From: DOZZ01 sp963792655 | Lineage (GTDB): Bacteria > Acidobacteriota > Terriglobia > Bryobacterales > Bryobacteraceae | Length of the DNA: 64,000 nucleotides | Assembly: GCA_963792655.1 (NCBI GenBank) | Contig: CAWBWU010000001.1 | Span: forward strand, 124,001 to 188,000 | Direction of reading: 5' to 3' | Shown: piece after piece, positions 54,423 to 62,714 of the stretch | How positions within the stretch are numbered: position 1 is the stretch's first letter | How the letters are laid out: the number at the start of each line of letters is the position of its first letter | The notes under the pieces: generated by a model | The model's input: only the letters and a program-made list of their open reading frames with translations | Database searches by the model: none | What the model was told of the DNA's origin: nothing | Position numbers and translations under genes: made by a program

Positions 54423-55742
54423 CTACCACTCGGCAACAGAACCGTCGTCGTGGAACACACGGGCCATGGGCCGCGTGCCGGCGAATGGAAATTTCGCGAG
54501 GCTCGCCTCCGAAAGTTCGAATCCCAAACCGGGCTTTTCGGCCAGCGGGAATCGCCCATCCACCATGCGCATCGCTGGGAAGCCAAGCCACTCCTCCCAA
54601 ATCTTGTCGGTGTTCGTCGGGCGCACCTGACCGCAAATCTCCTGCACCAGGAAGTTAGGCATCGCCGCGTCCACATGGATCGTCGCCAGACCTCCGATCG
54701 GCCCTTCGCACGAGTGCGGCGCCATCGAGATCGACGACACGTCCGCAGCCGCAGCCACCTTCCATAACGAAGTGATGCCGCCGACGTGGTTGATGTCCGT
54801 CTGTAAGATGTCCACCACGCCCATCTCGATAATTTCGCGGCAGCCATAAGCCGCGATCAGGCGTTCGCCGGTCGCGATTGGCGTCGTCGAGCGCCGTGCG
54901 ATCTTCGCCATGGCCTGCACGTTCTCAGGCGGACAAGGTTCTTCGATGAACAGCAGGTTCAGCGGCTCGACTTCCTTCACGATGATGGATGCAACGCTCG
55001 GGCTCGTCTTTGCGTGAAAGTCGACAGCGATATCGATGTCCGGCCCCAGGTTCTCGCGAAGCATCTGGATCGCTTTGATGGCGCGGTCGATCTTCGGCCT
55101 GCGCTCGATCCATTCGTAGTAGCCGGGAATCCCTGCTTTGACGCAGGTGATGCCCTGTTCTTTCGCCGTCTGCCGGATCGCCTGAAGCTGCTGCGGTGTG
55201 GCGCCGTCCACATGGTAATAGCCACGCACGCCGCGCGAGTCAAAGGGCCCGCCCAGCAGCTTGTAAACCGGCATGCCCAGCGCCTTACCGCGAATGTCCC
55301 ACAACGCCTGATCGATGCCCGAGATAGCCGAACCGATCACGGGACCGGCGCGATAGAACGTGTGCACATACATCGATTGCCATATGTGTTCCACCTGCAT
55401 CGGATCGGCGCCGATCAGGAAATCACGAAAGTCATTCACGCAGGCGATGACCGCGCCCGCCTTGCCCTCGAGTGTTCCTTCGCCCCAGCCGATCAGGCCC
55501 TGGTTGGTTTCGATTTTGACGAAGACGTAGGGCCGGTCGGAGTTCGGAGTGAGCGACACGCCGAACACCTTCAGCCCGGTGATCTTCAAGCCCGAACTGA
55601 CCTCCGCGAACGAAGGTGCGGCCGGACGCACGGGAGTCTGCAGAGCACAGCCGCACGCATCTTCAACCGGGAACGGCCGGTGTTTGGTCGCCGCCAGCGC
55701 GAGTCCGCCGGAGCCTAAGGCGAGAAAATTTCTACGCTGCAC
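54423..55742 (-). CDS. Mandelate racemase/muconate lactonizing-type sugar-acid dehydratase, Tat-exported
   Basis: A 439-aa enolase-superfamily enzyme similar to D-galactonate/mannonate dehydratases. Metal ligands appear as Asp in 'IDIAVDFHAKTS', Glu in 'LFIEEPCPPEN' and Glu in 'PIATGERLIAAYG'. A candidate catalytic His is in 'MAPHSCEGPIGGLATIHVD', and 'TDINHVGGITSLWKVAAAAD' is diagnostic. The start has a Tat-like signal ('MQRRNFLALGSGGLALAATK'), unusual for an enzyme normally cytosolic. It would dehydrate an aldonate to 2-keto-3-deoxy form. It overlaps the neighbouring enolase-family gene by 11 bp. Confidence 0.9.
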   Translation of the reverse strand: MQRRNFLALGSGGLALAATKHRPFPVEDACGCALQTPVRPAAPSFAEVSSGLKITGLKVFGVSLTPNSDRPYVFVKIETNQGLIGWGEGTLEGKAGAVIACVNDFRDFLIGADPMQVEHIWQSMYVHTFYRAGPVIGSAISGIDQALWDIRGKALGMPVYKLLGGPFDSRGVRGYYHVDGATPQQLQAIRQTAKEQGITCVKAGIPGYYEWIERRPKIDRAIKAIQMLRENLGPDIDIAVDFHAKTSPSVASIIVKEVEPLNLLFIEEPCPPENVQAMAKIARRSTTPIATGERLIAAYGCREIIEMGVVDILQTDINHVGGITSLWKVAAAADVSSISMAPHSCEGPIGGLATIHVDAAMPNFLVQEICGQVRPTNTDKIWEEWLGFPAMRMVDGRFPLAEKPGLGFELSEASLAKFPFAGTRPMARVFHDDGSVAEW

Positions 55743-56805
55743 GATATTTCTCCAAAGCGGATTCGTTCACCGTGATGCCGAGACCATGTTCGTTCGTCAG
55801 ACTGAGGAACCCGCCGGTCGCGGTCTCAATCGCAGGCGAGACAATTTCACGACGCATGGCGCGGTCGCGTTCATCTACCGGCACGGGAACATGCTGGATG
55901 AAAAAGTTGGGCAGCGTGGCGGCAAGCTGAATCGCTGCCGCAGTGCCGACGGGGCCGCCGTTGTGCCGCGGTGCGACCGCCACGTAGTAAGGTTCCGCAA
56001 GCGCAGCAATGCGGCGAGCGCCGCTGATGCCGAAGATGCTTAGGTCCGGGCGCACCACATCAATCAGACCTTCGCGCAGCAACTCCTGAAACACGCCGGG
56101 GTCATCAATGCCCCGTCCGAATCCGAGCGGCACCACCGTCTCCGCCGCCACCTTACGAACCGCTTCGATGTTGGAGTGTGAACACGGTTCATCGAACCAG
56201 AGCGGGTGTTTGCGTTCGATGCTCGCGGCGACCGATGCAGCGTCGCCGGGCGTGAGCTTGCCATCGCCATGCAGCACGAAATCGCGAGTCTCGGGAACTC
56301 GATCGACAAGCTCGAGGATCCGGTTCTGATAAGCCTTGCCCTGATTCCGCGCACCCGGAGCAGGCGCGTCGATTACGTCCACCGGAAAGTCAGCAGCATG
56401 GGGCGAACCGTAAGCTCTGACCTTGTTGCGCGTCGGACCACCGAGCACGCGGTAGATCGGGGCTTTGGCAGCTTTGCCGAGAATATCCAGCAGCGCAATA
56501 TCCATCGCCGCCCGAAACGGTGTGTCACGCGTTAATGTTGCATAGGCGTGAGCCGGCTTTCCCGTCCACGCCGATTGCAGCGCTTTGAAGTCCGCGGCCG
56601 CCTCGAAGCGGCACTCACCCCACCCCACGATGCCCGAGCGCGTCCTCACGCGCAGCAATGAATACTGCGCGCCCGAGACCGGCTCACGTAACGGGTAATG
56701 CCGCAGCTCGGCGATGCTGAGCGGGTTCGCGTCCACTGCAGCGGCGGACTGTGGCGCGAACGCCGCGCGGAGCCGGACTCTCCTCCGGGTAATGTGAGTA
56801 TTCAC
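55732..56805 (-). CDS. Second enolase-superfamily protein, probably lacking one metal ligand
   Basis: About 357 aa from the chosen GTG at 56805; ATG 56865 in the same frame is also possible but lies inside the previous gene. An Arg-rich, Tat-like start ('RRRVRLRAAFAPQSAAA') precedes the capping domain ('RVRTRSGIVGWGECRFEAA'). The barrel has 'MDIALLDILGKAAKAPIYRV', an Asp in 'FVLHGDGKLTPGDA' and a Glu in 'PLWFDEPCSHSN'. Where a third ligand is expected, after the next strand, the sequence is 'VVPLGFGRGIDDPG' with no Glu at the usual Gly-Glu position. A Lys/His catalytic pair is not obvious. It may be a non-catalytic paralogue or use a different acid. Confidence 0.75.
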   Translation of the reverse strand: MNTHITRRRVRLRAAFAPQSAAAVDANPLSIAELRHYPLREPVSGAQYSLLRVRTRSGIVGWGECRFEAAADFKALQSAWTGKPAHAYATLTRDTPFRAAMDIALLDILGKAAKAPIYRVLGGPTRNKVRAYGSPHAADFPVDVIDAPAPGARNQGKAYQNRILELVDRVPETRDFVLHGDGKLTPGDAASVAASIERKHPLWFDEPCSHSNIEAVRKVAAETVVPLGFGRGIDDPGVFQELLREGLIDVVRPDLSIFGISGARRIAALAEPYYVAVAPRHNGGPVGTAAAIQLAATLPNFFIQHVPVPVDERDRAMRREIVSPAIETATGGFLSLTNEHGLGITVNESALEKYRAA

Positions 56806-56810
56806 GGCTG

Positions 56811-58037
56811 TTACCGGAAGAGCCTTGGCGCGAAGTCGTTGAACGCGCGCCGCCAGGTGAGCCATTCATGCGCGGTGCCGGGCGATTCGAAGTAGACGTT
56901 ATGTACTCCGGCTTGCGTCAGCGCTTCGCTAAACGTCTTGGCCCCGGGCCCCTCGACTGAACCGATACCGATAAAGACCAGCTTCATCTTTTTATTGAAC
57001 GCCGCAGGATCGGCGAATGCACCGCCGCACGCCGTCTTCAAATCAATCGGACCCGCGCTGCGCCCCGGACCACCGCTACAGCTTCCACTGAACCCGCCCA
57101 TCCAGGCGAACTTGTCCTCATTGTTCAGCACGGTCGCGAACGTCTGCGCGCCACCCATGGATAGACCGGCCATCGCGCGGTTCTCGCGGCCCGGCAGCAC
57201 CCGATACGACGACTCGATCGAGGGGATCAGGTCCGTGAGCATCATCTCTGAAAATGTCGGGCGACCAAGACCCATTCCACCGCGCACCGCAGGCGGAGGC
57301 ATCGTCGGCGGAGGCGTGGGAGGCGCGCCGAGAACCGGAATCATGCCGCGTCCGCCGTAGATCGCCGCGCTCTCGCCAGGCTTTGCGGAGTTGAGGTTGT
57401 CCATCACGATGATCATCGGCTTCGTCTTGCCGGCCGCGATCAGGTTATCCATCATCGCGTCTACATGACCCTGGAGGTACCAGCCCGTTTCATCCTCGCC
57501 CCATCCATGGAGCAGATACAAAACCGGGTACCTGGTCTTCGCATTCGCGTAACCCGGCGGCGTGTAAACCACGGCGCGGCGCCAATTGTTCGTGACCGTC
57601 GAGAAGTAGCGGTGCATGGTGATGTCGCCATGCGGAACATTCTGGACCGTGTAGTATGCAGCGTCGGCTTCGGGCTCGGGTATCTCGATTCCGCTGTTGT
57701 ACCAGCCGCCGCCGAAATAGGTCTTGACCCAGGGATCGGCCACCACCGCACCATCCACATGAACGGTGTAGTAATGGAAGCCCACCACCAGAGGCGCACT
57801 CGTCGTCACTGTCCAGATGCCGTCGGCAGCTTTGGCCATGTCGTAACCCTGGCCGCCCAGGCGAATGGAAACCTTCTGCGCGTCCGGCGCCTGGATGCGG
57901 AACATCACCCGGTTGTCCGGATAGATGCATGGATACTTTGCCTCGGGCACGTTGAGGGACGAGGGCTTACAGTCTGACTGCGCCCAACAGCTCGCGCATG
58001 TCAGCGCAATGGCGGCGAATACCTGGGTGAATTTCAA
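56811..58037 (-). CDS. Secreted CE1-type esterase with N-terminal E-set domain
   Basis: A 408-aa exported hydrolase from a TTG start at 58037 with a strong AAGGAG ribosome site 5 nt before it. Signal peptide 'FTQVFAAIALTCASCWA'; E-set domain ('NRVMFRIQAPDAQKVSIRLG'); alpha/beta hydrolase with 'VVYTPPGYANAKTRYPVLYL', 'LLHGWGEDETGWYLQG', nucleophile in 'MAGLSMGGAQTFATVL' and His in 'ESPGTAHEWLTWRRAF'. A Pro/Gly-rich insertion (about residues 245-270) lies between strands. It is paralogous to the esterase at 47.8-48.9 kb and heads an operon with the two enolase-superfamily genes. Confidence 0.9.
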   Translation of the reverse strand: MKFTQVFAAIALTCASCWAQSDCKPSSLNVPEAKYPCIYPDNRVMFRIQAPDAQKVSIRLGGQGYDMAKAADGIWTVTTSAPLVVGFHYYTVHVDGAVVADPWVKTYFGGGWYNSGIEIPEPEADAAYYTVQNVPHGDITMHRYFSTVTNNWRRAVVYTPPGYANAKTRYPVLYLLHGWGEDETGWYLQGHVDAMMDNLIAAGKTKPMIIVMDNLNSAKPGESAAIYGGRGMIPVLGAPPTPPPTMPPPAVRGGMGLGRPTFSEMMLTDLIPSIESSYRVLPGRENRAMAGLSMGGAQTFATVLNNEDKFAWMGGFSGSCSGGPGRSAGPIDLKTACGGAFADPAAFNKKMKLVFIGIGSVEGPGAKTFSEALTQAGVHNVYFESPGTAHEWLTWRRAFNDFAPRLFR

Positions 58038-58045
58038 AGATGCTC

Positions 58046-58075
58046 CTTCTCTTTGCTTAAGGTGGTGAAGAGAAG
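58046..58075 (-). promoter_or_regulatory. Hairpin overlapping the ribosome-binding site of the CE1 esterase gene
   Basis: A perfect 8-bp inverted repeat, CTTCTCTT (58046-58053) and AAGAGAAG (58068-58075), with a 14-nt loop lies just upstream of the TTG start at 58037. In the transcript one arm abuts and partly covers the AAGGAG ribosome site, so folding could limit initiation. The stem is AU-rich and only moderately stable. Confidence 0.35.
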
Positions 58076-58164
58076 AGCCATGTTACACGCTGCGCGGCAT
58101 CGCGTGCAGAAGAGCTGCCGTACACTGGCAGATGCTGCGCTTGGCGCGGCAGAAGACTATACCT

Positions 58165-58554
58165 ATGACGAATCACGCGCAAGGCACCTTCACGGTGAAA
58201 ATGGAGCCGCTCACGCCGGCGCCCGCTGAAGGGCTCGCCCGGTATTCGCTCGTCAAGACGTTTGACGGCGATCTCCAAGGCCACGGCAAAGGCGAGATGT
58301 TATCAGGCGGCAATCCGCAGGAGGGTGCTGCCGGATATGTCGCGATCGAGGTGATTACGGGCACGCTGAATGGCAAACAGGGCAGCTTCGCCTTGCAGCA
58401 TTTGGCAACCATGGATCAAAGCGGACGCAAGATGACCGTGATCGTCGTTCCAGGCTCCGGCACCGGCGAGCTCAAGGCCATTTCGGGAACGTTCCATATC
58501 GAGAATGCCAACAATCAACATTCGTACACGTTGGAGTATTCAATCGGCGGCTGA
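58165..58554 (+). CDS. DUF3224 domain-containing protein
   Basis: A 129-aa beta-barrel-like protein of the DUF3224 (allene-oxide-cyclase-barrel-like) family: 'GTFTVKMEPLTPAP', 'RYSLVKTFDGDLQGHGKGEM', 'GYVAIEVITGTLNGKQGSF' and 'IVVPGSGTGELKAISGTF'. ATG 58165 begins at the family N-terminus 'TNHAQGTF'. The protein is cytosolic with no known biochemical activity. It stands alone between divergent esterase and downstream amylase genes. Confidence 0.85.
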   Translation: MTNHAQGTFTVKMEPLTPAPAEGLARYSLVKTFDGDLQGHGKGEMLSGGNPQEGAAGYVAIEVITGTLNGKQGSFALQHLATMDQSGRKMTVIVVPGSGTGELKAISGTFHIENANNQHSYTLEYSIGG

Positions 58555-58694
58555 AGTATCCGTTCCTTTACTGCACCCGTAGCGCTGCCTTCAGCCGGTC
58601 ACGCGTCCACCACGTTCTCCGCTACCCTTGTTTTGTTGCACTTGCGTGACCCACAGAAATGCGCTCACATCGCTCCGCTGTTTCCTGACATCGC

Positions 58695-60362
58695 ATGGGC
58701 GTCATCCTTCAAGCCACTTTCAAGTTTCCGAACAAGAACACCGTTCCCTCTCCCTATGATGGAGACACCCGCGTGCCCTGGTGGTGGGACCATCTCGCGG
58801 CGCAGGCCGCCAGCTTTCGTGAAGCCGGCTTCACTGCGGTGCTGCTGCCTCCGGCGCTGAAGACCAACGCCGGCGCGTTTCCGGGGGCGGATGGCTACGG
58901 CGTGTTCGATGATTACGATCTCGGCAGCAAGAACCAGTTCTACTCTGTGCCCACACGGTTCGGCACGCGCGAGAGCCTGCAGCGGTGCGCCGCAATGCTT
59001 CGCGCGAACGGCATCGACGTGTATCTCGACATCGTCGCTCACCAGCGCGACGGTGGGAACAATTACGAATATCGCTACCTTGGCGCCAACGGCACGCCCG
59101 ACGCCGGCCGTTTTCCCAAACACCCCACCTGCTTCTTCCCGCACGTTCCGCGTGATCCGATCGCCGGACCCATTGCCGACGATTTTGGCTTCGGCGACGA
59201 ACTCGCACCCGTCAATGCCCTGCCCCACGGGTACGTGATGAATGGCTTAACCGATGCGCTCGATTGGCAGACACAGGCTGTCGGCGCGCAAGGTTACCGC
59301 ATTGACGACACCAAAGGTATGGCTGTACAGTTTGTCTCCCACTTACTCAACAGTAGGTCAATGGCGAGTAAGTTCGCGGTTGGTGAGTACTTTGACGGTA
59401 ACCCCGACACGCTGAACTGGTGGGTATGGAACTCAGGTATGAACGGGCGCGCCAGCACGTTCGATTTCGGCGTGCGGTTCAAGCTGCAGGATATGTGCAA
59501 CAACTCGAGTCGCTGGGATATGTCGCAGCTTGACCATATGGGTTTTGCTGGACGTGACGCGGCACACGCCGTAACCTTCGTCGAAAACCATGACACCGAT
59601 CTTAGTTCGCCCGCTATCTGGAATAAGCTGCTCGGCTACGCGTACCTGCTGACTTCAGAAGGTTACCCGAGCGTCTACTATAAAGACTACTCTACCGACC
59701 CCGGTTGTTATGGCTTGAAGCCATTCCTCGATAACCTGATCTGGATTCACGAGAACCTCGCGAATGGCGAGACTGTTTTTCGTCATAAAGAGTTTCAGAC
59801 CGTAGTGTATGAGCGCACAGTAACACCGAACCTTCTTGTCGGCCTGAATAACGACATGTACAACGGCTGGAAAACCGTCACGGTACAGACCGGTTTCGGG
59901 CCCAACGTACATTTGCACGATTACTCCGGCCACGCCGGCGACGTGTGGACCGATGCCCAGGGTAATGTCACGATCGGCATCCCGCAAAACGATAATGGCC
60001 ACGGTTATGTCTGTTACAGCCGCGCCGGGCTTGATCGTCCGAACCCTGTGTACCGCCAGCAATGCCATCAGGTCTTTGAGGGCGCCGCCGATCTCGATAT
60101 TGCGCCGGCCGCACCTAACCAGACACAGACGATCGGCCGCATCTGGTGCGATGCCGGCTTTTCCGTTACCCTTACGCCGCAGTCCAACGCGACTGGGTTA
60201 ACATTTGGGATCCTCGGCGTTGACGCGAGTCCTCTCGCGCTAATCAATGGGCACGCGCATACGGTTCATCGCGGCTGGCATACGCTGCAGGTGACATCAA
60301 TGCTCCCTGGCCCCGCCCCGTTCAAACTTGGTGTCACTTACACCAGCACACAGCATCTGTAA
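58695..60362 (+). CDS. GH13 alpha-amylase, cytosolic type (GH13_5-like)
   Basis: A 555-aa enzyme hydrolysing alpha-1,4-glucans. It opens with 'MGVILQATFKFPN' and 'WWWDHLAAQAASFREAGFTA', resembling GH13_5 liquefying amylases. The conserved regions are 'YLDIVAHQR' (region I), 'GYRIDDTKG' with the nucleophile Asp (region II), 'FAVGEYFDG' with the acid Glu (region III) and 'TFVENHDTD' (region IV). There is no signal peptide. The last ~90 residues form a beta domain ending in 'LGVTYTSTQHL'. From about 59300 on, the codon choice seems less GC-rich at third positions than in neighbours (visual impression only), which could mean transfer. A PQQ-like gene follows after 9 bp. Confidence 0.9.
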   Translation: MGVILQATFKFPNKNTVPSPYDGDTRVPWWWDHLAAQAASFREAGFTAVLLPPALKTNAGAFPGADGYGVFDDYDLGSKNQFYSVPTRFGTRESLQRCAAMLRANGIDVYLDIVAHQRDGGNNYEYRYLGANGTPDAGRFPKHPTCFFPHVPRDPIAGPIADDFGFGDELAPVNALPHGYVMNGLTDALDWQTQAVGAQGYRIDDTKGMAVQFVSHLLNSRSMASKFAVGEYFDGNPDTLNWWVWNSGMNGRASTFDFGVRFKLQDMCNNSSRWDMSQLDHMGFAGRDAAHAVTFVENHDTDLSSPAIWNKLLGYAYLLTSEGYPSVYYKDYSTDPGCYGLKPFLDNLIWIHENLANGETVFRHKEFQTVVYERTVTPNLLVGLNNDMYNGWKTVTVQTGFGPNVHLHDYSGHAGDVWTDAQGNVTIGIPQNDNGHGYVCYSRAGLDRPNPVYRQQCHQVFEGAADLDIAPAAPNQTQTIGRIWCDAGFSVTLTPQSNATGLTFGILGVDASPLALINGHAHTVHRGWHTLQVTSMLPGPAPFKLGVTYTSTQHL

Positions 60363-60371
60363 GGAGCCGCG

Positions 60372-62261
60372 ATGGATCGCAGACATTTTCTCTCGTTGAC
60401 CGGTGGCGCGCTCGCCGGCACAAAGTCACTACTGGCGCAGATCGCCGGCAAGCCGACCAATCTGGATGAACACGGCGGCATGGGTCATGCGTCGAATGTC
60501 GACGGTCCAACGCGTCATTTGGCAATGGCTAAGCCTGCCCCCGCCGCCGCTCCCCACGGAGTGGTGCCGGTACTTACGCGCTCGTACGACAACATTCGCT
60601 CTGGCGCGAACTTACAGGAGACGATTCTGACGCCTGCTGCCGTGCGCCAGAAAGGTCTCACTAAGCTGTTCAGCCTGGCGATTCCCGATGATGCGCGCGG
60701 CTGCGAAGGTCAACCGCTGATTGTTCCCGCTGTGAACGTGGGCGGCGTCACACGCGACATCGTCATCGTGTGCTCCATGGCAAATTCGGTTCGCGCGTTC
60801 GATGCGAACACGGGCGCGGCACTGTGGGTCGCGCGCCTCGGGACACCCATTACGAACAGCCGCGCGATCGATGGCTGGATGATCAACGACCACTGGGGCA
60901 TCTTGAGCACGCCCGTGATTGATGCCGAAACCGGAACACTTTATTGCGTCGCGTGGAGCAGTCCGGATGGTTCTGCGCAGCGCGCCGTGCACACACTGCA
61001 CTCGTTGCGGCTCAGCAACGGCAGCCATGCGCGTCCGCCGCTTAGCCTGGAGGGCGCGACGTATGACCCTGGCCATGGGCTCCCGCGGCAGACGTTTCGC
61101 GGCGCCGCTCGCAAGCAGCGCGCAGGACTGTTGCTGACCAATACCGGCGGCCGCAAAACCGTCTTCATCGCGTGCGGTACGGTACTTGAAACCGCCGGTT
61201 CCGCGCGCGGGTGGGTGATCGCATGCGACGTCGCAACCAACACGGTCGGCGCTGCGTGGGCCGCGACCTCGCGCTATTCGGGTGGGGGCATCTGGATGGC
61301 TGGGCAAGGGATGGCAGCCGATGACGAGGGGTTCCTCTATGCCATGACCGGCAACGGCTCCTTCGACGGCGTGACGGAATTTGGTGAGTGCTTCATCAAG
61401 CTCCAATACACCGCGCCCGCAGCCGGTGCTCCGGGTAAAATCTCCGTTGCCGACTGGTGGTCGCCCTTCTCTGATTCGGGACGCGCGGGCGGCGATCAGA
61501 CCGCCGATCACATCACGCGTGACATCGGCGGCGGGTGGGATGACATGGACCTTGGTTCTGGTGGCGTCTCCGTAATTCCATGGCTCAACCTGGTGGTCGG
61601 CGCAGGCAAGGACGGCATTCTGTATGTACTCGATCGGAACAACATGGGGAAAACTGTTCCGTCGGATTTCGCGGATCCGGCCGGAAACTACGGCAAGCTG
61701 AAGGCGCCTCCGATCTGGTTCACGTATTACCCTGGCGACGGCGTGAATGCAGCGCCGCAGCGTTTTCAGGATTTGAACTTTCTATCCAATCAACGGACTC
61801 ACCACGAACACTCCACTCCGGTCGTCTTCCGCAGCGCGAATCAGGGTACCCTGCTCTACTGCTGGGGCGAAAACGGAAACCTCCGCGCGTGGACGATCGA
61901 TGCTTCCGGCCATGCCAGGTATCTGGCGTGCAGTTCCGAAGTGGCCTCGCCCGAATCGCCAGTGCCCCCCGGCGGTATGCCCGGCGGGATGCTTTGCCTT
62001 TCAGCGAGCGGCGACGGTTCAGGCATTCTGTGGGCGTGCGTTCCTATGGAAGACGCAAATAAGAAGATCAGCAAAGGCGTGCTGTACGCCTATGATGCAA
62101 CGCAGTTCGGGACTTATAGCGATGGTTCTGGCTCCATCGAACGGCTGTGGCAGTCGCCGCAATACACTTACAACAAGTTCAACGTCCCTGTAGTCAGCGG
62201 CGGCAAGGTCTACGTTCCGACTTACGACGGCAAAGTAGACGTCTACGGTTTAGCGTCCTGA
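60372..62261 (+). CDS. Tat-exported PQQ-like beta-propeller protein
   Basis: A 629-aa protein with a Tat-type signal ('MDRRHFLSLTGGALAGTKSL') and a beta-propeller of PQQ/quinoprotein-like blades: 'VRAFDANTGAALWVARLG', 'STPVIDAETGTLYCVAWSS', 'GWVIACDVATNTVGAAW', 'GILYVLDRNNMGKTVP' and 'NVPVVSGGKVYVPTYDGKVD'. No clear PQQ-dehydrogenase catalytic Asp or Cys-Cys pair was found, so it may be a structural or binding propeller. It starts 9 bp after the GH13 amylase and is co-transcribed. The role next to a cytosolic amylase is unknown. Confidence 0.85.
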   Translation: MDRRHFLSLTGGALAGTKSLLAQIAGKPTNLDEHGGMGHASNVDGPTRHLAMAKPAPAAAPHGVVPVLTRSYDNIRSGANLQETILTPAAVRQKGLTKLFSLAIPDDARGCEGQPLIVPAVNVGGVTRDIVIVCSMANSVRAFDANTGAALWVARLGTPITNSRAIDGWMINDHWGILSTPVIDAETGTLYCVAWSSPDGSAQRAVHTLHSLRLSNGSHARPPLSLEGATYDPGHGLPRQTFRGAARKQRAGLLLTNTGGRKTVFIACGTVLETAGSARGWVIACDVATNTVGAAWAATSRYSGGGIWMAGQGMAADDEGFLYAMTGNGSFDGVTEFGECFIKLQYTAPAAGAPGKISVADWWSPFSDSGRAGGDQTADHITRDIGGGWDDMDLGSGGVSVIPWLNLVVGAGKDGILYVLDRNNMGKTVPSDFADPAGNYGKLKAPPIWFTYYPGDGVNAAPQRFQDLNFLSNQRTHHEHSTPVVFRSANQGTLLYCWGENGNLRAWTIDASGHARYLACSSEVASPESPVPPGGMPGGMLCLSASGDGSGILWACVPMEDANKKISKGVLYAYDATQFGTYSDGSGSIERLWQSPQYTYNKFNVPVVSGGKVYVPTYDGKVDVYGLAS

Positions 62262-62333
62262 AACTGTTGCCGACCGGTGCGGACGCCAGACACTACGGTT
62301 TAAACGGCTGATTCTGATACCATACCCATCAAC

Positions 62334-62714
62334 ATGGGAGACGCCGCTCTCGAATCCGACCGGCCCGAGATTCCCGATAAGCTCTACTTCCGCATAGGCG
62401 AGGTCAGCCGCCTGTTAGGAGTACAGCCCTACGTCCTTCGTTATTGGGAGACAGAGTTCAAAGAGCTATCGCCCAAAAAGTCAGGCACCGGGCATAGATT
62501 GTATCGGCGCAAGGACGTCGAAACTTTACTCACCATTAAGGAACTTCTGTACTCAAAACGTTTTACTATCGAGGGTGCGCGCCAAACCCTTGGTGCTAAA
62601 GCAGTTAAGGCGTCCGCTGTAGAACAAAAACCGCTCTTTACCACGTTCTACCAGGAGGATCCTCTGGTGGAAGTTCGGCGCGAGCTGACGGCTATCCTTC
62701 GTCTCCTGCAATAA
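62334..62714 (+). CDS. MerR-family transcriptional regulator
   Basis: A 126-aa regulator with an N-terminal winged-helix domain: 'LYFRIGEVSRLLGVQPYVLR' then 'YWETEFKELSPKKSGTGHRL', 'YRRKDVETLLTIKELLYSKR' and 'FTIEGARQTLG'. The 'RYWE.EF..L.P' wording is that of the HTH-type MerR proteins often found near ihf or parAB genes in deep-branching bacteria. The C-terminal part is short with no cysteine sensor site. The target is unknown. The 3' end overlaps parB by 23 bp on the opposite strand. Confidence 0.9.
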   Translation: MGDAALESDRPEIPDKLYFRIGEVSRLLGVQPYVLRYWETEFKELSPKKSGTGHRLYRRKDVETLLTIKELLYSKRFTIEGARQTLGAKAVKASAVEQKPLFTTFYQEDPLVEVRRELTAILRLLQ

